Shown piece by piece: positions 9,111 through 17,077 of a stretch of DNA of 64,000 nt. The notes under the pieces are model-generated. The model ran no database searches and had not been told where the DNA came from. It saw only the letters and a list, made by a program, of their open reading frames with translations. The stretch covers positions 4,216,001-4,280,000 of the forward strand of contig OZ220680.1 of assembly GCA_965116345.1 (NCBI GenBank). Reading direction: 5' to 3'. The DNA is from VXYL01 sp965116345. GTDB taxonomy: Bacteria > Pseudomonadota > Gammaproteobacteria > Pseudomonadales > Azotimanducaceae. Each line of letters opens with the position of its first letter. The stretch's first letter is position 1. Made by a program: the position numbers and the translations under genes.

Positions 9111-9174
9111 CGCGGGTGTTTAGCGTTTCGCTAAGCACGCGCCGATTGACCATGCCCGTGCCGGTGACTAGGTT
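9111..9174 (+). promoter_or_regulatory. Operator dyad and promoter of the integrase fragment
   Basis: GTGTTTAGCG and CGCTAAGCAC form a near-perfect dyad (9116-9139) whose right half extends to GCTAAGCACGCG (9130-9141). It abuts -35 TTGACC (9146-9151), a 17-nt spacer and -10 TAGGTT (9169-9174), 38 nt before ATG 9213. The same layout recurs upstream of the intact integrase at 31541 and of the AlpA gene at 15815. Confidence 0.6.
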
Positions 9175-9212
9175 TTGGGCGGTGTTGCGAAAAGACGGTA
9201 CGGGAGCGTCCG

Positions 9213-9533
9213 ATGCGCCAGCTGGACTTCGATCTGATGCGCCTGCTCGAGGGCGACCGGCAGGGCTCGCACGGCACGCGACGCATGCGGCGCTACGTTC
9301 TGATGCAGGCGGCGGAGACGCTGCACCGGCTCGGGTACCGCGGTTTGCGCGCCAGGGGGCTGAAGGGCCGGCATGTCGAGGCGCTGGCGGCGGAGTGGCA
9401 GCGCCAGGGCCTCGGGGCGGGAACGATGCGCAACCGGATGGCCCACCTGCGCTGGTGGGCGGACAGGGTCGGCAAGGCGGGCGTCGTGCGCGGGGACAAC
9501 GCGAGCTACGGGATCGGGATGGACGCGGGCTGA
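9213..9533 (+). pseudogene. Truncated tyrosine recombinase (N-terminal SAM-like domain only)
   Basis: 106 aa, starting MRQLDFDLMRLL behind GGGAGC. It matches the N-terminal core-binding domain of the intact integrases at 11235 and 30675 (shared RNRMAHLRWWA and NASYGIG segments), but stops four residues after GIG where the others continue into the catalytic domain. All catalytic residues are absent. It keeps a good promoter and ribosome site, so a stand-alone DNA-binding peptide is possible, but a deletion remnant is simpler. Confidence 0.75.
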
Positions 9534-9681
9534 GCGGGCGCGCACCGGGCATGGCGGCGCAATGCGGTGTCTGCCGGATTGTTCGACCGCCGGCGCGCGG
9601 TGGGCGGCGGGGAACTGCGGGAGTGGCCCCGATGCGTGCGGCAGGGCGATGCCGCAGACGATGTCGCGGTGCGACGGACCC

Positions 9682-9993
9682 TCAGGACTCGGCATCGGCG
9701 ATCTCGGCCAGGCCGTGCTTGGCGAACAGGTCGTTGAGGGCCTCGCCGAGCAGCGTCTGGATGGTGGTGTCGGCGTCGGCTGCGAGACGGCGCAGCTGGC
9801 GGCGGACCTCCGGCCCGAAATGGCCCGTGACGCTGACCTTGCCGACGCGGCCGGGCTGCGCCTTGCGGGCCGTGTCGGGGACGGCGTCCGGGGCGGCATC
9901 CGTCGGGACCACCGCGCGGGCGCGTTTGCCGGCGGAACCCCGACCGGCCTGGTCGAGGATCGCGCGGCGCAGGTCAGCGGACTTGGCCGGCAT
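9682..9993 (-). CDS. Ribbon-helix-helix partition/repressor protein (ParG/Omega-like)
   Basis: 103 aa. The first half is basic, Ala/Pro-rich and probably disordered. The second half (KVSVTGHFGPEVRRQLRRLA... to DLFAKHG) is a typical ribbon-helix-helix domain: a strand followed by two helices. It lies immediately downstream of parA in the same direction, separated by repeated CAAGT/ACTTG boxes. In ParA-type partition modules with an RHH partner, the RHH protein binds such boxes as centromere-binding protein and autorepressor. Confidence 0.72.
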   Translation of the reverse strand: MPAKSADLRRAILDQAGRGSAGKRARAVVPTDAAPDAVPDTARKAQPGRVGKVSVTGHFGPEVRRQLRRLAADADTTIQTLLGEALNDLFAKHGLAEIADAES

Positions 9994-10030
9994 CGGTGTG
10001 GGGATTCCTGCGCGCGGACCGGTCGGGTCT

Positions 10031-10290
10031 ACCGCCAGTGGACAAGCCGACTTCCCAGCAAGAGGACTTGTGGACTTGTGGACTGGCCGACAAGTGGACT
10101 TGTGAACTGATGGACAAGAGGACTTGTGGACTAGTGGTCACTGCGACAAGTGCGCAAGTGGCCTTCGCGACTGGCGGGCAAGTGGACTTTCCCGCTTGTC
10201 GACAAGTGGTCTGTTCCACGAGTGGACAAGTCGACTTCTCGACGGGGGGACGAGTGTTCCTGCCGGCTTGTCGGCAAGTGGACTTGCGCG
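10031..10290. repeat. Iterated CAAGT/ACTTG boxes, candidate partition centromere/operator
   Basis: Over 250 bp the pentamers CAAGT and ACTTG recur more than a dozen times, often fused into the dyad CAAGTGGACTTG (10091-10102, 10275-10286, nearly at 10179-10189) or GCTTGTCGACAAGTGG. The array fills the gap between parA and the RHH gene and continues into the 3' end of parA, where it encodes a repetitive hydrophilic tail. Nothing similar occurs elsewhere in the window. Confidence 0.72.
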
Positions 10291-10922
10291 CAGGGGGGCA
10301 GGCCGGCGGCGTGCCGGACGATGTCGTAGACGGCGGCGATCTCGGCCGCCGCCTTGCCGCGCGGCTGGTGTTCCAGGGCGCTGTCGCCGGCCGCGGCTGC
10401 GTAGTCGACGGCCGCGCGGAGTCCGAGGCTGGCGGTGCAGACGGGGACGTCCAGGTCGGCAAGGAGCCGGCGCGCCTGCGGCTGGCGCGGACCCCGGGGC
10501 GGGACGCCGTTGAGGACGCAGAGAAAGGGCGTGTCGGGCGCGACGGCGCGGATGACGTCGACGGTGGCGGCGACCGTCTCGAGGTCGTAGACGGCGGGGC
10601 GGCACGGGATGAGGACGAGGTCGGCGGCACGGGCGGCGGCGACGGCGCCCTGCTCGACGCGCGGCGCGGTGTCCACCACGGCGAGGTCGACGCCCTGCCC
10701 CGCCGCCGCGTCGAGCACGCGGGTGAGGCGCGGAGGCTGGGCGGGAACGACGACGGGGAGTTCGGCCTCGCGCCGGTCTCCCCAGCTGGCCGCGGTGGCT
10801 TGGGGATCGAGGTCGACGACGGCGGCGGCGAGGCCGTCGCGGACGGCGGCGCAGGCGATGGCGAGGCAGAGCGTGGTCTTGCCCGTTCCGCCTTTCTGCG
10901 CGACGACCGAGACGGTTTTCAT
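10131..10922 (-). CDS. parA: ParA-family partition ATPase
   Basis: 263 aa from ATG 10922 (MKTVSVVAQKGGTGKTTL). The deviant Walker A KGGTGKTT is at residues 9-16, VVDLDPQATA follows at about 37, and VVDTAPR at about 80 corresponds to Walker B. Length and motifs fit small ParA/Soj-like ATPases. The last 50 residues (HLPTSR, DLSTRG, HLSTSGK, HLPASRE) are encoded by the CAAGT/ACTTG box array and look like a read-through addition rather than part of the fold. Together with the downstream RHH gene it forms a partition/maintenance module, as seen on plasmids and on ICEs with a circular phase. Confidence 0.85.
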   Translation of the reverse strand: MKTVSVVAQKGGTGKTTLCLAIACAAVRDGLAAAVVDLDPQATAASWGDRREAELPVVVPAQPPRLTRVLDAAAGQGVDLAVVDTAPRVEQGAVAAARAADLVLIPCRPAVYDLETVAATVDVIRAVAPDTPFLCVLNGVPPRGPRQPQARRLLADLDVPVCTASLGLRAAVDYAAAAGDSALEHQPRGKAAAEIAAVYDIVRHAAGLPPCAQVHLPTSRQEHSSPRREVDLSTRGTDHLSTSGKVHLPASREGHLRTCRSDH

Positions 10923-11025
10923 GCGCGTGTGGAGTGTGGCCCGCCTGTGGGAAATCGGGGGCAGTGTACGGGGCGGCGCGACGGGCGGCAAAGGAAAAAG
11001 TCTTAGCGCGAAGGTATATATCTAT

Positions 11026-11050
11026 TTGATAAATAAATATATTTTATCAA
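11026..11050. promoter_or_regulatory. AT-rich dyad between parA and an integrase gene
   Basis: TTGATAAA (11026-11033) and TTTATCAA (11043-11050) form an inverted repeat in an AT-rich patch that contrasts with its GC-rich surroundings. It lies between divergent parA (start 10922) and the integrase (start 11235), so it may be an operator, host-factor site or recombinase arm site. No gene fits 10923-11234. Confidence 0.4.
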
Positions 11051-11234
11051 TTTGGTGTTTGACTGTGGGGTCCGCGATGAGGTAGACCTTTAGAGACAGG
11101 GAGGACGCGCCCGCGGCGGTTGCAGCGGGAATGGCCGGCCTCCGCCCCCGGGCGGGGCGGACGGCGAGAGGATCGACAATGCGCCGGGCGGACTCCCCGT
11201 CGACCCTGCCGAACGCGCGCGAAGGTAGCGCGGC

Positions 11235-12068
11235 ATGCGGCAGCTGAACTTCGACCTGAAAAGCCTGCTGGCGCGGGACCGCTCCTACGCGCTCGCCCAG
11301 GCGGCCGACACCTTGCATGAACTCGGGTTCCGGCGGCTGCGCGCCACGGGGCTCGGGCGCCGGCATGTCGACGCGCTGGTGCGGGAGTGGCGACGCCGGG
11401 GGCTCTCGACCGGCACGCTCAAGAACCGCATGGCGCACCTGCGGTGGTGGGCACGGCACGTCGGACGGCCCGGGGTGGTGGGCACGAACGCGGAGCACGG
11501 CATCGGCAACCGCGTCTACGTCACCAACCGGGACAAGAGCCGCGCGCTGGACCCGGACCGGCTGGCGCTGGTGCGGGACGCGCACGTGCGGATGTCGCTC
11601 AGGCTGCAGGCGGCGTTCGGGCTGCGCCGGGAGGAGGCGATCAAGTTCGTGCCCTCGTACGCGGACCGGGGCGGCTCGGTGGTGCTGAAGGCGGCCTGGA
11701 CCAAGGGCGGCCGGGCGCGGGAGATCCCGATCTGGAACGACGGCCAGCGCGCGGTGGTCGACGCGGCGCGGCGCCTGGCGGGTGGCGGCGCGCTGATCCC
11801 GGGCGCGCGCAACTACGTCGAGCAGCGCAGGGTCTACGAGAAGCAGACGAAGGCGGCGGGCTTCGCGCGAATGCACGGGCTGCGCCATCGCTATGCGCAG
11901 TCGCGCTACGAGAACCTGACGGGCTGGAAGGCGCCGGCGGCGGGCGGGCCGCGGCAACGGTCGCTGGCTCCGGCGAAGCGTCGGATCGACGCGGCGGCGC
12001 GGCTCGACGTGGCGCGGGAACTGGGGCACGGGCGGCGGGAAGTCAGCTCGGTCTATTTGGGGGTGTAG
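11235..12068 (+). CDS. Tyrosine recombinase / integrase
   Basis: 277 aa. The N-terminal SAM-like core-binding domain (1-95) ends in NRMAHLRWWARHVG. The catalytic domain has Arg I in LRREEAIKF, Lys in WTKGG, HxxR in HGLRHRYAQ, a GH in RELGHGR, and nucleophile Tyr near the C terminus (SSVYLG). It belongs to the same family as the intact integrase at 30675-31541 and the fragment at 9213, and more loosely the one at 46846. Its neighbours are the partition pair and an IS-interrupted gene, so it probably belonged to a separate integrating element. The attachment site is not identified. Confidence 0.88.
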   Translation: MRQLNFDLKSLLARDRSYALAQAADTLHELGFRRLRATGLGRRHVDALVREWRRRGLSTGTLKNRMAHLRWWARHVGRPGVVGTNAEHGIGNRVYVTNRDKSRALDPDRLALVRDAHVRMSLRLQAAFGLRREEAIKFVPSYADRGGSVVLKAAWTKGGRAREIPIWNDGQRAVVDAARRLAGGGALIPGARNYVEQRRVYEKQTKAAGFARMHGLRHRYAQSRYENLTGWKAPAAGGPRQRSLAPAKRRIDAAARLDVARELGHGRREVSSVYLGV

Positions 12069-12131
12069 TTCAAGTTGCGTTCGGCAATAGCGTTGGGCGG
12101 AGGACGATGGTGGTGGAAGCTATGGAGATCG

Positions 12132-13413
12132 TCAGTCGAGTCCGGTGAGTAGACGGGTGTTTTCTTTGACAGACCGCCAGGACGCGGTGGCTTCCTGGAT
12201 CCAGGCGGGATCGCACGCTTGAACCTGTTCGTCGCGGGACGCTGCGTTGGCCTCGAACTCGTCGACCTTGGGCTGGAGGTGGGTTTCGACTGGCGACGTA
12301 TCTTCCCCATTGCATGCTAGATAATCGGTGACGAGATCGGGCAGGTTGGCGCTTGCGAAGTCATCGGACCTGACACCTGTCTTGAATGGGATGTGTCGGT
12401 AACCGTAGCCGGAGCCGCCGATCCAAACGGTCTCGTCCTCTTTGGGAGGAGGTTTGCGCGCGATGCCACCCAGTCTCGCGACGACGTAGATGGATCTTGA
12501 GAGGTCGCAGGATTCAGATTGGTTGCCACCGATAGTGTCACCGTCGATGACCCGATCGACCTGATCAAGGCGAAACTCGATTTCTCGGCGGATGCCGATC
12601 GCGTTGCATGGGGGAGTCGATGGCGGTGATGTTCCGATTTGGTCGCTGGGAGGCGGGAAACGCAGGCTGTCGGGAACGGCGCCGGGGCCGCAGGAGTCTG
12701 TGAATGGCAGACTCTCGCCGCATTGCAATCGAGGATCTCGGCAAGCGGTTTGCCAGCCCTCCAGCCGCGCGAGCGTGTCGCAGGTGAAACCTGCGATTCC
12801 TCTGAGGTCGGCGTGAAGAATGGTCACCGAGTCGAGCCGAGCGGAAGCGAAGGAGGCGCCTTGGAGGCTTGCGTACGAGAACTTTGCTTGGAGCAAATCG
12901 GCTTGGGTGAAGTCCGACTGGCTGAGGCGTGCGCCGCGGAAGTCGGCGGACCTTAGCACCGCTCGCCGGAAGCTGGCGCGTTCGACTTTTGTGGCGATCC
13001 AGTGCGTGCCGTTGAGGGATGAGCCGTCGAAGCGTGCGGTGCGGCTGTCCGGATCACCAGCGTCCAGGTCGGCGCAGGACAGCCTCGCGTTGTCGAGCGC
13101 CGTGCTTCGCAGATCTAGACCGGGGACATAGACGCGGTATCGGCAGTCGACCATCCGACCGCCGTCGGTGCTGGCCGGGGAGATGTCAGTCCAGCGCAAA
13201 TCCTGGCCGATTGCGGCCAGGTACTTCAGGGCATCGGCTTTTCCGGTGTTTCCCGCGGCATTGCCGGACACTGTCTGCCACGCGCGGCTGACTCGCTCTT
13301 CCTGGCGAGCGTCCAGATCGAGCCAGAGGGCGACCGTGGCGATTACAACACCGACTACCGTAAATACCACGAAGGCGGGTTCGAGGTGGCGAAGCAGGCG
13401 GAGTGTAGGGGAT
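12132..13413 (-). pseudogene. Pentapeptide-repeat membrane protein, 3' fragment (interrupted by IS)
   Basis: Encodes about 427 residues. From the IS junction the reading frame gives PTLRLLRHLEP, a transmembrane helix (FVVFTVVGVVIATVALWL), a short linker, then pentapeptide repeats (SFRRA, DFRGA, DFTQA, DLLQA, SLQGA) and a Cys-containing C-terminal domain. The 5' end lies beyond the IS at 14916-15013. Removing the 1499-bp IS with one GAT copy joins the frames as LRRS-PTLRL. A membrane-anchored pentapeptide sensor or effector is likely, but the function is unknown. Confidence 0.75.
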
Positions 13414-13722
13414 TGAGGTGGTCCTGGTTCGTTGGACAGTCCGAGGGCGGAAATAGGGTGTACTCCGAGTGGTTCTGAGCCCTCGGTGAATGGAACCTGC
13501 CGACCTGGCGGGACGATGTCAACGGCATCGTCGACGCGGCTGCGGCCGTCGTTGTGAAGAGCCGGTCGGTGACGATCGGAAGTACCCTTCCGGTCGTCGT
13601 CAACCACTTCGCCGCGGCACTCGCCGTGTCACCCCAAGGGGCGCAACGAAGTGGAGCAGCCGCGCAGCGGCTTGACGCGGCGAGGGCCGTGGCGTTCCCG
13701 GCTCGCATGTTCTCTGGCTGCC

Positions 13723-14589
13723 TCACGCGGCCTCTCCCAAGGCGCTCCGGTAGACATCGCCCGGCGTGTGGCCCCCCAGCGACGAATGCGGGCGCAGTTC
13801 GCCGTAGAAGCTGAACCACGATCCGATGACGCGCTCGGCGTCGCGGCCGTCCGTCAACTCGTGCAGGTACACCGCCTCGTACTTGAGCGAGCGCCACAGC
13901 CGCTCGATGAAGATGTTGTCGAGGTAGCGGCCGCGGCCGTCCATGGAGCAGAGCGCGCCGGCGGCGTGCACCTTCTCGGTGAACGCGATGCTGGTGAACT
14001 GCGCGCCCTGGTCCGTGTTGAAGATCTCCGGCGTACCGCAGCGCAGCGCCGCATCCAGCGCCTCGACGCAGAAGGCGCTGTCCATGGTGTTCGACAGGCG
14101 CCACGACAGCACGTGGCGGCTGGCCCAGTCCATCACGGCTACCAAGTAGAAAAAGCCACGCGAAACAGGAATGTAGGTGATGTCCGCGCACCACACCTGG
14201 TCCGGCTGGTCGATCACCAGATCGCGCAGCAGGTACGGGTACACGCGGTGCTCCGGGTTGGCCGCACTGGTGCGTGGCTTGCGGTACACCGCCTCCATGC
14301 CCATCAGCCGCATGAGACGACGCACGCGGTGCCGTCCGGCAACCACGCCGTCGCGGCGCAGATGCCGTGCCATCTGCCGGCTGCCGTAGAACGGATGCTC
14401 CAGGTGCAGCTCGTCGAGGCGGCGCATCAGCGCCAGGTTGTCCGCGCTCTCCCCCAGCGGCTCGTAGTACTGCGACGAACGGCTCACACCGAGCAGCTCG
14501 CACTGGCGTCTCAGCGACAGTCCGCAGCCGCGGTCCACCAGCGCGGCCCGCTCCGTACGGCTCAGCGCGCCAACCCGCGCAGAAAAAAA
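13723..14589 (-). CDS. IS3-family transposase OrfB (DDE integrase)
   Basis: About 280 residues with an IS3 HTH_21-like segment (LDELHLEHPFYGSRQMARHL) and an rve catalytic core. The DDE residues are in WCADITYIP, NTDQGAQF and FIERLWRSLKYE. The frame has no good start of its own and overlaps orfA. A run of seven T on the coding strand (14583-14589), near the end of orfA, is a plausible -1 frameshift site giving the OrfAB fusion, as in other IS3 elements. Confidence 0.88.
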   Translation of the reverse strand, partial: FFSARVGALSRTERAALVDRGCGLSLRRQCELLGVSRSSQYYEPLGESADNLALMRRLDELHLEHPFYGSRQMARHLRRDGVVAGRHRVRRLMRLMGMEAVYRKPRTSAANPEHRVYPYLLRDLVIDQPDQVWCADITYIPVSRGFFYLVAVMDWASRHVLSWRLSNTMDSAFCVEALDAALRCGTPEIFNTDQGAQFTSIAFTEKVHAAGALCSMDGRGRYLDNIFIERLWRSLKYEAVYLHELTDGRDAERVIGSWFSFYGELRPHSSLGGHTPGDVYRSALGEAA

Positions 14590-14846
14590 TCCCGTTCCAC
14601 CGTCAGCTCGCCGATCTTGGCGTGCAGGTCCCGGATCGTCGCGTCGTGCTCCCCGCCGCGCTTCGACCCGGGCTGCGAGAACACCTCCTCGAGACCCTCC
14701 ACAGCCTGCCGCTTCCAGGCGCTCACTTGGTTCGGGTGCACCTCGTAGCGCGCCGCGATCGCTTGTACCGTGTCGCGCTCCCGGAGCGCTTCCAGCGCCA
14801 CCCGCTTCTTGAAATCCGCCGTGAAACGGCGCCTCTTCCTGGTCAT
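14562..14846 (-). CDS. IS3-family transposase OrfA (HTH)
   Basis: 94 aa from ATG 14846 (MTRKRRRFTADFKKRVAL), a transposase_8-type helix-turn-helix protein. IAARYEVHPNQVSAWKRQ is the recognition region, followed by a leucine-zipper-like tail (IRDLHAKIGELTVERDFFL). It ends 27 nt past the T7 run where frameshifting into OrfB is expected. Confidence 0.88.
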   Translation of the reverse strand: MTRKRRRFTADFKKRVALEALRERDTVQAIAARYEVHPNQVSAWKRQAVEGLEEVFSQPGSKRGGEHDATIRDLHAKIGELTVERDFFLRGLAR

Positions 14847-14915
14847 TCCAGTGTCTCCTCTCGACACCGGAGTACACCTTAGCGACCTGTCCAAAAAAGT
14901 GGGACCACCTCAGAT

Positions 14916-15013
14916 CGCCTCAGGCGTTCCGTACGGTCAAAGAACCTCGTGACGACATCCGTGGGTTCGGGGTCAGGGGGCATGGAGGGGATCGGTTTCT
15001 CAATTGGTTTCAT
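14916..15013 (-). pseudogene. Pentapeptide-repeat protein, 5' fragment
   Basis: ATG 15013 opens a frame MKPIEKPIPSMPPDPEPTD... leading into TERLRRS at the IS boundary. Across the 3-bp duplication it continues in frame into the large fragment at 12132-13413. It is a short Pro-rich N-terminal tail ahead of the transmembrane helix. Confidence 0.65.
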
Positions 15014-15635
15014 TGTATTTGGTGTCTGAGGCGCCGTGAATGGGTTGGGCATGTCAGGGAGTGCGGTCGGCGAAGTTCGGAAAGCGGGATTGTGTGCGGG
15101 TGCTGCCGACGAGGAGGCTGTGAGAACAGCGACGGAACGTCTGGACAGCGAGGCGGTCTGTGTGGCTTGCCGGCGCAACGAAAGATACTGCACTCGGTGT
15201 GACCAGCCGTCGAAACGACGCCGAAAAGAGGCGTTCTGAGGGCACTGTTGCGCTCGAAAAGGCGCTGATAGAGTCGCCGCGATTCAGGAAGATCGAACCC
15301 CTCCGGGGGTCCTGTCGATGTTCAAGTCGAACTGATTCGGCGCGGGCGCCGGTGCGCTCGCGGCCGTATTGATCGCCGTTGCCGCCTCGGCCGTGTTCAG
15401 CGACGAGGTCGAGCACACCCGTGCCCGCGACACGGCGGTCGAACGGACGCCTGGCGGCCGCGGCACCGCCCGTCGCAACGGCGGAACGGCGGGTCGGGCG
15501 ATCGCTTCCGGGCCGTGCTGGGCGACGGGCGGCAGGCACCGGGAATGCTGTTCCCGGGCGAGCTGCTGTGGGGCGAAGACGAGCCGGAGTACGGCTCGGC
15601 GACGCTCCTGTAGCGCCGCCGCGCGGGCAGCACAT
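15014..15635. other. Stretch without a supportable gene
   Basis: No reading frame has domain-like content. A plus-strand segment ending at TAG 15613 reads FRAVLGDGRQAPGML...ELLWGEDEPEYGSATLL, which looks more protein-like than its surroundings. It may be the 3' end of a decayed gene with no usable start. Confidence 0.35.
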
Positions 15636-15681
15636 GCTAAGCACGCGGCCTTTGACAGGCGCCTTCGGGAGCGCTTACGGT
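15636..15681 (+). promoter_or_regulatory. GCTAAGCACGCG operator and promoter of the AlpA gene
   Basis: GCTAAGCACGCG (15636-15647) sits just ahead of -35 TTGACA (15652-15657), with TACGGT/TTACGG at the -10 position (17-18 nt spacing), 130 nt upstream of the AlpA start. The 12-mer is identical to that at 9130-9141 and the spacing to TTGAC is the same. Confidence 0.6.
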
Positions 15682-15814
15682 GAATGGCGATTGGAAGGGA
15701 GGCGCACCCCCCGCTTTCCAGTCCGGCGGGCGGCGCGAGGCCGCCGGCGGCGAACGAAATCCGTGTTGCGATGCGGGGGGCCAGGACACGCTCACCCATG
15801 AGGGAGGCGTACCC

Positions 15815-16045
15815 ATGCGCAACCAACCCCCGATCGCGATCTACCGCCTGCCGGCGGTGCTCGAAGTCACCGGCCTGTCGAAGGCCACCATCTACCGGCT
15901 GCTCGAGCGCGGCGAGTTCCCGCCGCGCGTGAAGCTCTCCCCGCGCTGCGTCGGCTGGCGCGCGAAGGACGTCGACGCCTGGCTCGCCGAGCGCGCGGCG
16001 GCGTCCGGCGTGCCGGCGGATCCGCCCGCGCAGGCGGCCGGCTGA
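15815..16045 (+). CDS. alpA: AlpA-family excisionase/regulator
   Basis: 76 aa from ATG 15815 behind GGGAGG. IYRLPAVLEVTGLSKATIYRLLERGEFP is the winged/MerR-like helix-turn-helix of AlpA-type proteins, followed by RCVGWRAKDVDAWLAER. AlpA proteins activate integrase or excision genes in P4-like and ICE-type elements. It converges with the repressor gene at 16082, with a hairpin between them, and carries the same upstream operator as the integrase promoters. Confidence 0.85.
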   Translation: MRNQPPIAIYRLPAVLEVTGLSKATIYRLLERGEFPPRVKLSPRCVGWRAKDVDAWLAERAAASGVPADPPAQAAG

Positions 16046-16056
16046 CCGGAGCGCCC

Positions 16057-16087
16057 GCGTAGCGCGCCGTTTGGCGGCGCGCTACGC
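16057..16087. terminator. Convergent hairpin between alpA and the repressor gene
   Basis: A perfect 12-bp stem GCGTAGCGCGCC/GGCGCGCTACGC (16057-16068, 16076-16087) with a 7-nt loop. It lies between two convergent genes and overlaps the last codons of the repressor gene. It probably stops transcription from both sides. Confidence 0.6.
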
Positions 16088-16723
16088 CGGGCGTCCCTGG
16101 AAGACGACGACGCCGCACACCGCGGCGTCGGGCTGCGCCTCGACGATCGGCTCCGGCCAGGCGGGATTGGCGGCCTTGAGGTAGCGCCGGCCGTCCTCGA
16201 CCACGAGCTGCTTGAAGGTGGCCGCGCCGTCGTTCGGGCGGCGCACGACCACGAAGCTGCCGCTCTCGGCGGTCACGTCGGGGTCGACGAAGATGTAGTC
16301 CCCGTCGGGGAAGCGCGGCGCCATGCTCTCGCCGGCGACCTTGAGCACGAACGTGTCCGGGCCGCAGGGCAGCGGGCAGTTCAGCCGCTCCGCGGCGGTC
16401 GGCAGCTCGCGCGCCTCGGTCCAGGTCCCCGCCTGCACCCACGAGAGGATCGGATGGCCGCTGCCGGGCGGAAAGGGTCCCGTCTCGTAGGGCTGCTCCT
16501 CGTCCATCCAGCCGGGCGGCTTGCCCATGGCGCGCTCGAGCTTGGCGGCGAGGCGGTCGCCCAGGCGGCGCGGGTTGCCGCTCGGATACGGCGTGCCCTT
16601 GCGGACGTGGCTGAGGTAGGCGCCGCTGATCTCGGCGCGGCGCGCGAGCGCTGAGGCGGTGCCCGCCTCGGCGATCAGGCGGGCGAGGTTGCCGAGGCGG
16701 ATGCGGTCGATGTGTCGTGTCAT
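16082..16723 (-). CDS. CI/LexA-like repressor (XRE HTH plus S24 peptidase)
   Basis: 213 aa from ATG 16723. The N-terminal XRE-type HTH is IAEAGTASALARRAEISGAY. The C-terminal S24 autoprotease domain has Ser in VAGESMAPRF and Lys in DGAATFKQL. Such repressors are inactivated by RecA-promoted self-cleavage, as with SetR of SXT. It is divergent from the Cro-like gene at 16826 with palindromic operators between them, so it most likely holds the conjugation operon off until DNA damage. Confidence 0.85.
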   Translation of the reverse strand: MTRHIDRIRLGNLARLIAEAGTASALARRAEISGAYLSHVRKGTPYPSGNPRRLGDRLAAKLERAMGKPPGWMDEEQPYETGPFPPGSGHPILSWVQAGTWTEARELPTAAERLNCPLPCGPDTFVLKVAGESMAPRFPDGDYIFVDPDVTAESGSFVVVRRPNDGAATFKQLVVEDGRRYLKAANPAWPEPIVEAQPDAAVCGVVVFQGRPA

Positions 16724-16764
16724 GCACGGTGTCCGATTAGCGCAAAGATAAACTGTACAGCACA

Positions 16765-16819
16765 TGCAAAAAGTTTGCAATCTCCAAAAAGTGTTTGCTA
16801 TGTTGTTCGTAACGAACAA
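16765..16819. promoter_or_regulatory. CI/Cro-type operators and divergent promoters
   Basis: In the 102-bp gap between repressor and Cro-like genes I see TGCAAA-AAG-TTTGCA (16765-16779, perfect arms), a degenerate second copy at 16785-16799, and a 17-bp palindrome TTGTTCGT-A-ACGAACAA (16803-16819) just before the Cro-like start. Layout is that of a lysogeny-type switch. Confidence 0.65.
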
Positions 16820-16825
16820 AACGAC

Positions 16826-17077
16826 ATGGAGGACACCCAAGTGGAGATGTGCGAATTCATGCGCGGCGCCGGCAAGGGCGAGCGCGCGGACGTGGCCGAG
16901 GCGTGCGACACCTCGGTCCCCTACCTCTACCAGCTCGCGGGGCGCCACCGCTACGCGAGCGCCTACATGGCGAAGCGCCTTGAGGAGGCCACGCAGTGCG
17001 TGGCCGAACGTTCCGACGGCCGCCTCTCGGCGGTGCCGCGCCGGTCCCTGGTGCGGCATCCGGAGATCTTCGATTGA
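16826..17077 (+). CDS. Cro-like regulator (YdaS-type HTH)
   Basis: 83 aa from ATG 16826. GKGERADVAEACDTSVPYLYQLAGRHR is a helix-turn-helix typical of small YdaS/Cro-like proteins. It is divergent from the CI-like repressor and overlaps the next gene (TTGA). It is therefore the first cistron of the T4SS operon and the probable counter-regulator of the switch. Confidence 0.72.
   Translation: MEDTQVEMCEFMRGAGKGERADVAEACDTSVPYLYQLAGRHRYASAYMAKRLEEATQCVAERSDGRLSAVPRRSLVRHPEIFD

Larger units (their letters stand above)
13414..14912 (-). mobile_element. IS3-family insertion sequence, complete
   Basis: Imperfect terminal inverted repeats TGAGGTGGTCC...TTGGACA (13414-13440) and TGTCC...GGGACCACCTCA (14888-14912) bracket 1499 bp with overlapping orfA and orfB. 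Flanks show a 3-bp duplication, GAT (13411-13413 and 14913-14915), as expected for IS3-family transposition. The insertion splits the pentapeptide-repeat gene. Ends and frames look intact, so the element may be active and recent. Confidence 0.88.

Noticed and set aside
8353..9141. Integron-like attC/cassette interpretation of the hairpins and GTTTAGC motifs
   Set aside because: The core does not fit GTTRRRY, the arms are far too long and perfect, and the integrases lack features I would expect of IntI.
9130..15647. Direct GCTAAGCACGCG repeats as attachment sites bounding a 6.5-kb element
   Set aside because: Both copies sit at a fixed distance from a -35 box, which favours an operator; no disrupted gene or junction supports att sites.
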